NCBI GenBank assembly: GCA_018340805.1
Contig: JACMZG010000008.1
Span: 79,614,042-79,678,041 of the forward strand
Reading direction: 5' to 3'
Source: Microvelia longipes
Lineage: Eukaryota > Arthropoda > Insecta > Hemiptera > Veliidae
Length of the DNA: 64,000 bases
Shown here: positions 33,700 to 44,965 of the stretch, in pieces
Layout of the letters: each line of letters begins with the position of its first letter
Position numbering within the stretch: position 1 is the stretch's first letter
The notes under the pieces: model-generated
What the model saw: the letters and a program-made list of their open reading frames with translations, nothing else
Told to the model about the DNA's origin: nothing
Database searches by the model: none
Translations under genes and position numbers: made by a program

Positions 33700-33880
33700 T
33701 TTGGACTTTAGGTTCAACTCCGATAAGTGTCTACATGACACATTATCAGAATTCAACCTTCAATTTATCGGTGTTCAACACCGGGTTGAACCCCCGTCTA
33801 CACGGAGTAAAATCGGTGTCGAGGATTCAATCTGGTGTTCAACCCTGTGTTCAACAAATCGTGTACACGAGGTAAATAAT
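33700..33880. repeat. Family G segment (G2)
   Basis: GTTCAACACCGGGTTGAACC, CCCGTCTACACGGAG, CAACCCTGTGTTCAACAAAT and CGTGTACACGAGG resemble G1. Two overlapping plus frames of 65-72 codons cross the region but are not conserved at G1. Confidence 0.5.
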
Positions 33881-34030
33881 GTTTCATATTCTATACTCGG
33901 CTATTGTAAAGGCTTTTAGTGATTTTTTAACGAATCTCAGTGAGTTTTTTCATTCCAGTTTAGGACGGCGTATATGTTTGTTTGTACGCGTCACGATACC
34001 TGACGTAAATAAAATGATTTTAATGAAACT

Positions 34031-34043
34031 TATATATTATATA

Positions 34044-34121
<78 letters not shown>
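34031..34121. repeat. (TA)n microsatellite
   Basis: About 90 bp of TA with one GTA break near its start. Confidence 0.95.
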
Positions 34122-34123
<2 letters not shown>

Positions 34124-36867
34124 ACTTACATAACTTGTATATAAGTTGTATGTAGTAATAATTAGTCTTCATAGCTGTATAGGTTTTGGTTATAGTGCGA
34201 CCAATATATTTTAAATGGCGGCCACTATGGCGAACAATTTAAAAAACAATATTTGAGCGGAAAAATTGTATTGCATATTGATTGGCGAGATAATTTTTCT
34301 AAGATTCTGACGTGAGTTTCTGATGCAACGCATTACTAGTGTTGAAAATTAGGCTTATTAGAAGGTCGAAGGGGAAATTTTTCTCAAAAAATAAACATAT
34401 TGTTGAGATATTTTAGGTTAAATGCATGTATTCTAAAAGTCATGCTAAACTTTAATTATTAACTTTAAATTCTTCATCTTTGAAAGTTGAACAACTTGTC
34501 TGTCGTTATTGTTGTATTTATAATTCACTTTGTAGCGCTTCAGCCTTTGTGCTTTTTAAACTGGACATTCTCACCCTTGTTTGGATGTTGTCTTATTTAT
34601 AAACATGTAGTTGGTACACCTCACCTATAGGATATTGGTTTGAATTTCCTATGCGGATATCATCTACGTTTTCATTTTCCCTCCTAAACCCTTCTCTACC
34701 CTACTTTAGTTTAATCAACTTCTAGTATACATTTTATGTGATAATCTTGGCCTAAATTGAAATAAGTAATTTATAAGTTAGACTTATTTACTGTTTTCTA
34801 TTTAAAGTGAAGTTTTAGCTGTTTGTAGACATTATAAATGAAAACCAGTTTGATGGATACACCGGCACCTAACTTGCTACTCATGGAGTAAGATCTAATT
34901 TAAATCCCGAGTAATTCCGATTACCGCTCTAGTCTCTTTCTCGGGGAAATTAATTGAGTTTAATTTAACTTAAAATTCTTATAAAGAAAATTATAATATA
35001 TATGTGAGGTATTATTAATACAAATACAATTAAATATGAGGACACATAAAGGAACCAAGGAGGCAAAACATAATAAATTTTATTTTGATGATGAGTTCCC
35101 CAGCTATCTCGTTCTTTTCAACAAGCATAGCTGTGTCAACAATAAAATAAATCTTTTCGAGAGAATGCATCGAGTCAGGAGTAGGAGGGAGATAAAATAT
35201 GTGTCGAGAACTTGGGTCGGATATTTCTGGGGCGGGTCCCACGGCGCCACCGCCAAGGGGGGGTCAATAATTCCCCATTTATGTAAAATTCAAAACTTGG
35301 TTCTCTCTTTTTTTTTAAAAAAAAAGATGAGTATACTTTCTTTTTTGTTAAAGTGAAGAAAAAAGAAAACCATTAGGTCGATTAGAGAAAAGGTGGGAAA
35401 TATTTATGTAACGTCGTACGTTACTAAACTCACGTGGTTCATTACAATTAACATTAATAAACAACTAACGTACTTGTTTCCAATTTATCACTGGTGAGAA
35501 GTAAAAATAACGTAAATTCTGTTAGATTACCACTTTTAGAAGAAACTTCAACATTAGACAACATTAAAAAAAAGTGCTTGACTTCATGTAAAATATGCTG
35601 TACTTTACCATTATAATCGTTTTGTCCTAAAACAACGATCTGTCAAAACTTGGTTATTTTAAGTTCTAGGATGAATTATTTAGTTCCAGGATGATTATTA
35701 TAACGTTCTAGTATTCTTAAGCGATTTTAAATTGAATTTATTCCAAATAGTTTGCATATTATGTATCTACTTACACTTAAGTTAGTTATACTTTGAGGCA
35801 AACACTATTTTATTTGCCTTTCTTTGAGGCATAGGAAAAGGCGAAGGGGTTCCATTTTTAAGACAACCTTATCCGGTATGACGAATTAACACTTATGAAA
35901 TTCACTGTTTTAGTCAAATCGGATTTTTTTTCTGATCGCTTCGCTCGCATTATGGGTTATTTATTATAAATTAAAATTTGCGTTTTTGGACATCCCCGAA
36001 ATGTAATGTTTTATATTGACAAATTTCCGCTAATGTGCCCTGTCCCAGTGTTTCCGTTTATACGCTCTGCTGTTAGTTCTGTGTGTTCTGTAGCTCCAGC
36101 AATCAGGTGCTTTTATGAAACTTGTGATGGATATAGTAGTAGTAGTAGTATTAATAGGATGGAGAGACAAAGCCAGGGGGGGGCCTTTCTTGCCAGCCCC
36201 TATTCCTTAGCCTACACCACCTCTACCAAAAATCTTTTGGGAAGTTTGCCATATAGGAAGACATCACTTCAATTTGACGGATGTTTAATTCTTAATACGA
36301 AATTGATTATTTTAAAGAATCCAAGGCCTATTTGTTCTACTATTAATTTTAGCAACTATTTTATTCTTAACTAAATTCATACTGTTTGACGCAAAGTGCT
36401 ATTTATTTTATAATGATAACATCGCATACTAAAAATTGTAATTTTCTTTCAAATCACAATGCGTAGAAAATTCTTCATTCTATTCTTAAACTTAATATCA
36501 TTTATGATTTATTTTCTTATTGATAGAAATGAAGGTAAAGTTAGACAGTGACTCAAAGCCCTTCAGAACTTGAGAGTATAGCGTGTCAATAATTTCTATA
36601 AGCGGCACTGTACTGTTTGCACGCTAATATCTTAGGGGGAAGTCAGTCTTCAAATTGCCTTATCATGATGCATCAGTGCTCGGTGCCAGTTGCACACATT
36701 TTCGCATTTTATTTACTTTTCTCTTCATTTCTTCTTACATTTGAAATTAGGTTACTATTTAAAAATGTATGAATGAGGGTTCAAAATCCAAGGTATTCTG
36801 AGTCTAATACGATTCTAACCACATCTGTGTGAACCATCTAATGCATTAGTTTTGTTAGTACTATTAT
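34122..36867. other. Long unassigned stretch with two unconvincing open frames
   Basis: At 35030-35360 both strands are open for 70-106 codons across a GC-richer patch (GGGGCGGGTCCCACGGCGCC). The plus frame 36006-36374 (122 codons) crosses an (AGT)n run and a poly-G run near 36175 and resembles no known protein. I see no splice-site support. The remainder is AT-rich; 36130-36250 has SINE-like features (AGTAGTAGTAGT) without a recognisable head. Confidence 0.4.
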
Positions 36868-37246
36868 GTACAGTATAATTGTGCGAGAGATACCTAGGAA
36901 GTGTATCAAGCAAAAAGCAATGCTACATCTGGGAACTGTTCCATCATTCGACATTCGTCATTATTGATGGCTCGACATAATGTCATGTCCTACTCTGTTT
37001 TGTTACGTCTAACTCATCGGGGCGCCGACATAGCCTGAGTTAGACGTAACGAAACAGAGTTGGACATGACATTATGTCGAGCCATCATCAATGATGACGA
37101 ATGTCGAATGATGGAACAGGTCCCAGGCGTAGCATTGCTTTTTGCTTGTAACATTTTCTAGGTATCTCTCGCACAATTATATTGTGTCAACTATTCATGA
37201 ATAGTTGACAAACATGTTTTGCAAAACACAGTAGTATCAAATGATG
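36868..37246. mobile_element. Family P palindromic element, both arms (P4)
   Basis: The most complete copy. The left arm (GCGAGAGATACCTAGGAAG, CTGGGAACTGTTCCATCATT, ATGGCTCGACATAATGTCAT, CTGTTTTGTTACGTCTAACT) is mirrored after a ~25-bp centre (CATCGGGGCGCCGACATAGC) by a right arm ending GTAGTATCAAATGAT. Arms are ~170 bp and would form a long hairpin. No transposase frame and no clear target duplication. Confidence 0.8.
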
Positions 37247-37253
37247 TATTATG

Positions 37254-37345
37254 TATCTCGGCACCGAAGGTCCAGGTTTCACAGCCCGGACTGTGTTATA
37301 AGTTTTTATATGAACAGTATTCGTATTAAAACGATGTCGCCAACT
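37254..37345 (+). repeat. SINE B fragment
   Basis: TCTCGGCACCGAAGGTCCAG, GTTTCACAGCCCGGACTG, TAAGTTTTTATATGAACAG and AAACGATGTCGCC match the T-arm and body of the copy at 24281. It begins right at the end of P4 and runs into a TA tract. Confidence 0.65.
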
Positions 37346-37346
37346 T

Positions 37347-37348
<2 letters not shown>

Positions 37349-37425
<77 letters not shown>

Positions 37426-37428
37426 ATG
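37349..37428. repeat. (TA)n microsatellite
   Basis: About 80 bp of TA directly after the SINE B fragment. Confidence 0.95.
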
Positions 37429-38173
37429 TTTTACAAAGCGTATTTATTTGTAGTTAGGGACCTTAGAAACGGATTTTTTTGCAATTTTTTTTTCCTAAGG
37501 AAAGTTCAAGTTCCTAAGTAACTTATTTATAAAATCTGTATTATTGGTTCTAATAATCAGTCAGGTTAAGTTTTACCTGCCTTATGACGTTTTGGAAACA
37601 CATTTATTTTAATTGGAACTTTCATTTGTTAGGTTGGTAATAATTTACCTACTGACTAATTTTTATTTAAATTTTAAAATCCTGTTTTAAAAATTACAGT
37701 AACAGATGAACAAAATAGCATTTTCCTGCCTAAAATAGTTGATTAATCATCAATTTTCCGACTGTGAGGTAATAAAAATGTTATTCTCCACATAATTAGA
37801 GCAATCACAATTTCCTTAAAATTGAATTCCTATTTGATAGATCAAAAATTAATTTCGTTATTAATATATTTTTGAATAGAATTTTTTCTTTCCAAACTCT
37901 GTCAGTGATAAGGCAAAGCTATTGTTACCCCAATTCTGTTTTTTAACACTTTATAAACTGATATTTATTACTTTTATCGATTCAAATCGACTCGGCTGTC
38001 GATAAAGGTTAAAAGAGAGTATTTTTAGTGTTTGAGAAATCAGAGCGAAGGACAAGGATAATGTGTAAAATATGCTTTAGGCACGGACCCATCTGACGCG
38101 TGCTCTTTTCTATTGTCTGCTGTTAAATGCAAATTGCTTCTACGACTTCTATTGAACATTTCATGGAACATTT
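37429..38173. other. Unassigned AT-rich stretch
   Basis: TTTCATGGAACATTTCATAG near 38159 contains a short direct duplication (GGAACATTTCAT). No gene or family recognised. Confidence 0.45.
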
Positions 38174-38349
38174 CATAGAGATATAATAACTAGAGGGGTC
38201 CTATAGATTAAATTTTGAAACATCGAAGAAGTAACTGACAACCTTTGCTTATAAAATATAATCAAATAATCAGTACTAAATTACAATAACTTATATAGTA
38301 AAACGTTAAAAATACAAATTAAAAGACAATTAATGTGAGGGAAACTGAA
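38174..38349. repeat. Family Q MITE, left half only (Q4)
   Basis: CATAGAGATATAATAACTAG, GGGTCCTATAGATTAAATTT and AATTACAATAACTTATATAG match Q1 and Q3 up to about 38349, where a family C copy takes over. The right half is missing, so C2 replaced or interrupted it. Confidence 0.7.
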
Positions 38350-39067
38350 ATAATAGTTATTTATGCACCAAGGGAGTAAAGAATGCTATTATTTCCCTGA
38401 GCAGTTATTTGGTTCCTAAGGCGTAAGCCGAGGGAACCAAAGTATTTTAATCCCGAGGTGGGCCGAGGGATTGATGTGTTTAATTCCCGAGGCAAAGCCG
38501 AAGGAGTTATGACTATTAACTCCCGAGGCGAAGCCGAGGGAGGCTACATGTTTTGTTGTATTTTATTCTTATTTTTTGAGTCGGATCCTTGTATAAATTT
38601 AGTGGGGCTGCCACAAAAAATTTTTTTTGCTCCAAACAACTTCTTTTGACATGAAACGGATTTTGAGCCAATAAAAAAAATTTGTTAGGGTCCCCCTTAT
38701 AAATTTTGGGGGTGCCACTCCCGGGAAAATTACAAAAAATTGATCAGTCACCTGAATAAATTTAAAGAATACTACTCCCCTAAAAAATTGGTATAATTGG
38801 CTCTAATAACCCAATAATAGGAAACATTTTTCATTCCCTAGGGAGAAAAAGGTGAAAAAGTTACTTTTTACTCCTAAGGGAGTGAAAAGTTACTTTTTAC
38901 TCCCAAGGGAGTGAAAAGTTACTTTTTACTCCCAAGGGAGTGAAAAGTTACTTTTTACTCCCAAGGGAGTGAAAAGTAACTTTTTCTCCCTTGGGAGTGA
39001 AAAGTGCTTCTTTATTCCTTAAAAACTAGTTAATAAACTTTACATTATACACCGTCTGGAGATAAAT
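38350..39067 (+). repeat. Family C repeat, longer copy (C2)
   Basis: Twice the length of C1. Extra length comes from repeats of a GAGGCGAAGCCGAGGGA-type unit (38425-38545) and from a 29-bp array (38860-39000). Ends match C1 (ATAATAGTTATTTATGCACC; ACTTTACATTATACACCGTC, GGAGATAAAT). Confidence 0.82.
38860..39000. repeat. 29-bp tandem array with a palindromic core
   Basis: Units start at 38860, 38889, 38918, 38947 and 38976: GTTACTTTTTACTCCCAAGG, GAGTGAAAA. Each holds ACTCCCAAGGGAGT, a near-perfect palindrome. C1 has one unit, so the array expanded within this family. Confidence 0.92.
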
Positions 39068-39094
39068 TTTTATTTTAAACATGCTACTCGCTAT

Positions 39095-39245
39095 ATTTCG
39101 AACGGATTATTGTTTTTAAATCAAACTTACTACAAAAATTGACCTTTGGAAGCACATTTCATCTAGCTTGCTGAGTGAGCAAAAACTAACTACAAATCGT
39201 TCTAATACTAGGTTAACATTTTTCGCTAGTATTGACTTTCTGACA
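39095..39245 (+). repeat. Copy of the L-related segment seen at 16030
   Basis: ATTTCGAACGGATTATTGTT, CTTACTACAAAAATTGACCT and GCTTGCTGAGTGAGCAAAAA align with 16030-16225, but the TGACGTCA word is lost. Confidence 0.5.
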
Positions 39246-39691
39246 TAGTTCCCTATCACTTGCAAGCATTGTTGCAACATACCAGGAATTAATGTTATCT
39301 TTTACTTTTGTTGTTTCACTTTATGACACCATTAAAGCCAATATCAGTATCGGTATTGATAAAAATCTATATGCATGTTTAAAACACATTTCCCGCAATA
39401 AATTACACTCAATTAATTACAAACCTTTCTGCTTATAAAAGGAAGTCGAGGCTTTACAATGTTTTGTCACTTATCCATTTTATGCTTTGCTGTTTTTTAA
39501 TTACCTGTTTTTGTACATAATTATATTGACACTTGAATCTCTTTTTATCATAACGTTTCATTTTAGCGAATTTCTAATGGAAAAATAAACTTATGAGTGG
39601 GTCCTTTAAAAAAGAGAGTACTTACTGATTAAGAATACTTATATTGTTAAGGTTTTTATGTGTACGTATGTCCTATATTTTGGTCCTTGAC
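39246..39691. other. Unassigned stretch
   Basis: AT-rich. TTTTAGCGAATTTCTAATGG near 39562 is another occurrence of the AGCGAATTT motif that ends several elements here. Confidence 0.45.
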
Positions 39692-39990
39692 ATTTTTAGC
39701 GAATTTTCTTTAAAAACAATTCGCCAATGAGATTGTATCCAAAATCCGCTTTAGAAGAGGTCCCACTGGTAAATGATAACAAAACAAAGAAAAAACAAAA
39801 ACACGTATAACAAGACGAATATAGAACAGAAACACAGATAATAAGACGAATAAAAAACAGAAACACGTATAACAAGACGAATAGAAAATAGAAAGACGAA
39901 TAGAAAACAGAAACACTTAAAACAAGGCGAATAAAACCAGAAGGGACTCTCTGAGAACTCACTGACTCAAGTATACTCACACACACACAT
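39692..39990. repeat. AGCGAATTT hairpin and a ~33-bp tandem array
   Basis: 39697-39728 (TTTAGCGAATTTTCTTT ... CAATTCGCC) repeats the motif seen at 15715. It is followed by about five units of the kind AACAAGACGAATAGAAAACA, GAAACACGTAT (39775-39940), some shortened. The 127-codon minus frame over this area is array, TA and CA sequence. Confidence 0.75.
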
Positions 39991-39991
39991 G

Positions 39992-40016
39992 AATATATAT
40001 ATATATATATTATATA

Positions 40017-40050
<34 letters not shown>

Positions 40051-40083
40051 AACACACAAACACACACGCGCACACACACACAT
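39992..40083. repeat. (TA)n flanked by (CA)n
   Basis: TA repeats with CACACACACA on both sides (39979-39990 and 40054-40083). Confidence 0.93.
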
Positions 40084-41689
40084 ATTTATTAAAAATGAAT
40101 CGTGGATTTAGTATTTTATTTAATGAACTGAATCTCTAAAAAAGAAGTAATTGGTCTAATGTGTTGACATAGAGAATATTTATGTCTATTAAAGCTTTTT
40201 AATAGACCATTTCATTGTAATTTTCAAGATATACAAGATTACTACTGTAATCTTGTATGGGCTAGCAACGGATTATAAGTAGTGGTTCCTTTCTTTCTCT
40301 TTATGCTTTTAGTTTCTTACAGTTTTTCTTACGCTTTTTTACTTTCCATTTATAAATTTCCGAGGTACCCTGTACCTGATTTTTTATATTTTACTTAAAT
40401 TATATTTGTAGCTCTGTGAGGGAAATATTATTTTTGAGGTGATATTTCAACTGTCAACTATTTCATTGCATGGGCAGGTCAAAAGCGTCTGGGAATATAG
40501 TATATATTTTTGTTTAATTATAATAATTAACTTGTATTATAAGTAATTTAATTTAGAGGGATATACCCTGGAGGGTAGAGTAAAATAGAGTGGGCATTAG
40601 AAGTTGTGACCCTACCTAGTTATTGTTAGTTAGAGTGTTGTTCGCCGAGGGACATTACATAACTATTACATGGTTTTCTACGTGTGCGTGTAACAGAAAT
40701 AAGCATGCATGCATTAAATTTTCATGCCTTTTTTTTCCTTCCATGACTATTTCTATGTCATGGAGTTTCAAGAGTTAGAGATGGCGTGCAAATGGTTTAT
40801 AGGTTATTTAATGTGATAACTGTGGTATTTTTCATCTCAAGACGGATTGTATTTTCTCTACTTCTCTTTTTTTCATGTTATAACAAAATTGTTTAGGTTT
40901 CATAAATGGTTGTTTTCATTTTGACATTTCTGTGAGGTGAAAATTTTGTTGTTTTGTCTATGATATGTGAATCGTGTCTTTGATTTATTACAATTCCACG
41001 GATATTTCGTTCTTCTTGCATGAGTTTTAAGAAAACCAATATATGCTGCATTTATTTCAGCATTGCATTTGCAGCATTATATTTTGATTTTTTTTTCAAA
41101 CACCATAAATAAAATATATGTGTGCCCATACTAGTGTCGGTAATACTTTAAGTAAGGCCAGGGTACAATGAGGTCAATTACAAGTTATTACGGGAGCAAT
41201 TTATTGACGATGGCATATCCTTGTCACTTAATACTTTGATGTTAACGAAGGAATATCCTTGTCACTTGTGATATTCCTTTGTCAAGAGCACTCATTTGGA
41301 ACATATCTTAACTGGGTTGCTCACAATATATGTATTTTATTTTTTTGCTCAAAATATACTTATATGTTACTACACTTATCCCAAAACATTTTTTAAACTA
41401 ACATCTGAAAGCTGAATCATCATCTTTCTCTGGTTTTCCGTAGGAATTTATTCTTATGTAATGTTCAGCTTTTCTTTTGATAAATATATCTGAAAGTTAT
41501 TTTTAAATAAAGACAATGCTTTGTAATTATAATTTTCGCCTGTGTTATCTTTTAAAGGGATAAGGTTCTCATTGTTGGGGAAGAATTGATAATGGAAGGA
41601 AATGCTATTTTATCTTATAGAAGAAATAAGGTGCACATTGGCGGAGAAAAATTTGCAGGGGGAAATAATTTTAGTATTTGGGTTTCCTT
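40084..41689. other. Unassigned; one hairpin and an L tail scrap
   Basis: 40232-40258 is a hairpin with stem TACAAGATTAC / GTAATCTTGTA. 40355-40395 (CCGAGGTACCCTGTACCTGA, then a T run) matches the L tail. 41215-41280 has the word AATATCCTTGTCACTT and an inverted or direct echo. No gene is visible. Confidence 0.45.
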
Positions 41690-41945
41690 ACTATAAAGGG
41701 AATAGATGATCTGATGGCTCCTGATCATCTGAAGGTTCGTCTACCTAGGATTTCCCGTTGGGGCATTACGGTGACGAAGCCTAGCCCATGGCACCGGTAC
41801 CACGGAGTGTGGGGACTAACCGACTTCTCGTCTGCCCAGCCGGTATTCAGACTTAGTAAGTCAAGCAGTAATACCAAGCTCTATTATTACCTGTTGATCA
41901 TACTTCACTTCTGGAAAGTTGAGCTTGGACACTATGTATGAGGAG
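41690..41945 (+). other. GC-richer open segment of unknown nature
   Basis: An 87-codon plus frame (41678-41941) coincides with DNA near 50% GC (AAGCCTAGCCCATGGCACCG), unusual in this window. I recognise no domain. It lies ~170 bp before a LINE C-terminal remnant in the same orientation, so it may be more of that element, or an isolated relic. Confidence 0.3.
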
Positions 41946-42094
41946 GAGACATCACGTGTATTATTGCGGAGAATATGATGAAAAATTCACGGATTCATTC
42001 AGTTGGCGGAGAGGAGTCAATAATGATGAGCAAAGATAACGCACTAATCAAGAGCCCAGAGATATATATATAGTTTGATATTATAGCTTCACTG

Positions 42095-42350
42095 AAGCAG
42101 TAATAGTGTGGTGGTTTAGACATGTAGCGGCCATGGAAGAGACTAAAAATCCCAAAAGAATGAAAAGCGGAAACAATAGATGTATATTTATATGAAACTA
42201 GATGATAAACGGAGATGGAAGAAAAAGGGACACCTTGACTAAGATAGCTGCAAAATGTCGTAAACGGTAAAATATGACTAGGTGTGCGATCTTGGACAAC
42301 ACGTTGGCAGGACAAAGATAAATGGCCAGACTATGTTTTGGTAGCCAAGG
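42095..42350 (+). pseudogene. Decayed non-LTR retrotransposon ORF2 C-terminus
   Basis: From 42101 the plus frame reads TEAVIVWWFRHVAAMEETKN then PKRMK, matching the RWFGHV-R-M---R-PK pattern near the C-terminus of many animal LINE ORF2 proteins, just after the reverse transcriptase. About 60 codons later another frame gives a DKDKW-like piece, as the family has shortly before its end. Stops and frameshifts separate these parts, so it cannot encode a working protein. Clade cannot be assigned. Confidence 0.5.
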
Positions 42351-43078
42351 TCCTGCTTCACTTAGAGGCGAGGATGTTGAATGTAGATCTTGCTCATTTC
42401 TTCTGCGGCAGCTGAAATAAATACGTTGATATTATAAGTCACTCTTTGATATAGGAAAACGGATAAATGAATAATTCTTTAGTCATAGCTACAGGCATAT
42501 CGAAAAACGCGAATTGTTAAATAAAGTTATATATGTTCTGGCTAAGAGGCCAATGGCCTCCTGTTTTAGACATAGTTATAGTTATTTTACATCCCCTTGA
42601 CATGTAGTGCTATAAGGGATAAAGGATAGAAGCATAATGTCGGATAATATGTATTAGAATATAAGAGATTACATTTTTTACTTAATTTAGTGGTGGATAT
42701 TTATTATTTCCTATTATTATATTCCTAAATTGCGCGTACAAATACTTATCTTTGTTTAAAATACACGAAAGCAATTTATCAATATTTCTACCTCAGTAAA
42801 TCCCAGACGTAAAATGTTCGTTTATGTAATTGAAATTATTTATTCAAGATAAATTGCTTTTATCAACTTGCATTAAACTATTAGAGAGCGGTTTATTATT
42901 TTACACTCGACTCATCTTTTATCATTTTAATATTCATGAATTATATTTAATTCTATACATTTATATCTATGTGTCTAATTCTACCTAGTTGTTTTTTACC
43001 TAGTGAATTATTGTTTATTTGTTTAATATATTTAATGTATTGTCATGCCATGTCATGTATTGGGTTTATAAACATATG
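42351..43078. other. Unassigned AT-rich stretch
   Basis: Contains AAGAGGCCAATGGCCTCCTG (42544-42563), a short GAGGCC / GGCCTC palindrome. No gene is visible. Confidence 0.45.
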
Positions 43079-43084
43079 TTTATG

Positions 43085-43515
43085 CCAAGGATCTTGAATA
43101 AAGGGGATTAAGGAATATTTCTGACCCCATGGAAGTTGTATGAGATAGAGAAATAGGAGCAAACTTACCTTCCCTTTGGTTATAATGAAAAAAGGCGCCT
43201 AACGCAGGTTATCTAGCAAAATTGTCGAGTTTGCTTCTCAACTTTCTTATGTGCTTCTCATGATTGTTATTGTTACATTTGTGGTGCTTGTTAAGTCATT
43301 TGTCCTTATTTAATTCTAAATTTTGGGCTATACTTTGCCACTTCAGTGAGTGATAATTTAGGCGTGTTTTGTTATAACCTTCTCAAGCAATAAACAATGG
43401 GAAACCATTGAGACCATTCGTCTTGAATGCTTTCTATTTTTTAGTTTTCGATGGGGTCACTTTTTTGTATGGCAAATCTACTTAGTGCGTCATCCCCTTT
43501 ATTCAAGATCCTTGG
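43085..43515. mobile_element. TIR element, family D (D1), 431 bp
   Basis: Ends are CCAAGGATCTTGAATAAAGG (plus GGA) and its inverted copy finishing TTTATTCAAGATCCTTGG. TTTATG lies on both sides (43079-43084 and 43516-43521), a likely 6-bp duplication. On the minus strand GGGAAG is followed by GTAAGTTTGC, matching the donor-like site at 11464-11655. No long open frame. Confidence 0.8.
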
Positions 43516-43521
43516 TTTATG

Positions 43522-44034
43522 CTTTATAATTTTTACTTTTTCTCATTTGCACCTCGAGTATATTGAGAAAAAAATATTGTGTTGGCACTTAAAAAAAAAA
43601 CACAATAAATAAAATGTAATTAAAAAACTAACACAACAAAATAACAATATACGAAAACTACACAACAATAATCTTACTACATCTAAAAACAATAAATAAA
43701 ATTAATAATCATGACAATAGTAATTAAAATGCAAATGATTTTCTTCATAATACTAAAATAATATTTCCGATTCATAATCAATAATAATTTACTACTAACT
43801 ATCTTCACTACTTTACTTACTAACCTACTACTATTTATTATAATTATACGATAAAACTACTAATCCTTAACAAAATATCATATTAATTTAATACTATATT
43901 CTTAAAAAGATGAAACAATTATTATAAATATATTTCTAAAGACTCCCTCCTACAGCACAGACCTCCTGGTCTACAGCAAGAGGTTTCCTTATACATGCAA
44001 TAATAATATCTTATGTATTACATTATTTATAAAA
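43522..44034. other. Unassigned; strong A/C bias with almost no G
   Basis: 43595-43900 is nearly free of G on this strand (AAAACTACACAACAATAATC). The bias is too even for a microsatellite. No transcript feature can be supported. Confidence 0.45.
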
Positions 44035-44345
44035 TAAAGAAATTTGTTTAAAAAAAATCCGAAACTGGAAATCCACCTGAGTTATCAGTTTTAAGAGTTT
44101 TTAAGACCTCCAGATTAGTTTTTACTAAGTATTCGGTATGTGTCAGTTATTATTGTACCACCCAGTGTGTTAATGCTAACAAAAATCAATCTTTTGGTCT
44201 ATAGACCAAGAATACCTGTGCTTTCCGAAAAATATTTTTGACCCCTTTCTTACATTCATTGTGTTGAAATTTACCATGAGAGTATCCCTTTATTAAATTA
44301 GTATACTAAGTTTCATTAATATTCTTATAGTATAACTAAGGTTTT
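44035..44345 (+). repeat. Family L head to middle (L12)
   Basis: ATCCGAAACTGGAAATCCAC, AGAGTTTTTAAGACCTCCAG, GTCAGTTATTATTGTACCAC and AGTATACTAAGTTTCATTAA follow the L order. It meets the inverted copy L13 tail to tail. Confidence 0.65.
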
Positions 44346-44349
44346 TGTC

Positions 44350-44965
44350 AGGTCTCTCAGATATTTATTGCATAACTAACTAATTTCTGTTTTATTGCCA
44401 GAGGTCGCCCATCCGGGTACTGGCTTTGCTCGATGCTGCTTAGCACTTAAAATGTGACAAAAACCGTTGATATAATAGCCGTTATTAATTGAAATTGATA
44501 CACTCATGCAAAGTACTATTCAATTTAATAATTTTTAGATTTAAAAGTTTTTTTTAAAAAAAACCGCATTGATAACACTCAATAAAAATTGAACTAGTGC
44601 TGATAATAAGATGAAACATATCACGTTTGTTGTTGTTTTAACGATTTAGTCATAGGTTTAGAAATTTTCAAAATGTTTGCTGTCATTATTGCCGATTAAT
44701 GATGTCGTGAAAATGAATTCCCAAATAGCACTACTTTAATTGTGCCAAGGTTCTTTAGCATAGATCACTTAAAGCTAAGATGATAACAGACACACACATA
44801 CAGGTAGAGTCCTGTTTATAAACCGCTGAGGGGGTCTTGAAAACGCCTGAAACTGTTAATCAGGTTACATTGTACAAACAATAATTCTGGTTTTAGTTTT
44901 TTAATACGAACCCAATATTTTTCTTATATACCTACAGTATAAATAAGGAGAAGTAAAAACATTAT
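44350..44965 (-). repeat. Family L copy, inverted (L13)
   Basis: Read on the minus strand from 44965: head (CTTCTCCTTATTTATACTGT), GGTTTATAAACAGGACTCTA, GTCTGTTATCATCTTAGC, TGATGAGATGAAAC-like middle, a 5S-like segment (44442-44393) and the first bases of the 62-bp unit (ATATCTGAGAGACC), where it is cut. Confidence 0.7.
44393..44442 (-). pseudogene. 5S rRNA-like relic in L13
   Basis: On the minus strand: TAAGCAGCATCGAGCAAAGC, CAGTACCCGGATGGGCGACC, TCTGGCAATA. The order and spacing of TAAGCAGC, CAGTAC, GGATGGG-GACC and TGG-AA match positions ~60-105 of animal 5S rRNA, including the transcription-factor-binding box C. It is the clearest of the copies with 55244-55293. The 5' half of 5S is absent. 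Confidence 0.6.

Noticed and set aside
35030..35356. Open frames on both strands (70 and 106 codons)
   Set aside because: Overlapping frames in a GC-richer patch; neither shows a known domain, and both cannot be read with confidence.
36006..36374. 122-codon plus frame as a gene
   Set aside because: Crosses an (AGT)n run and a poly-G run, resembles no family, and has no splice or start context.
39696..40079. 127-codon minus frame
   Set aside because: Composed of CA and TA repeats and a ~33-bp tandem array.
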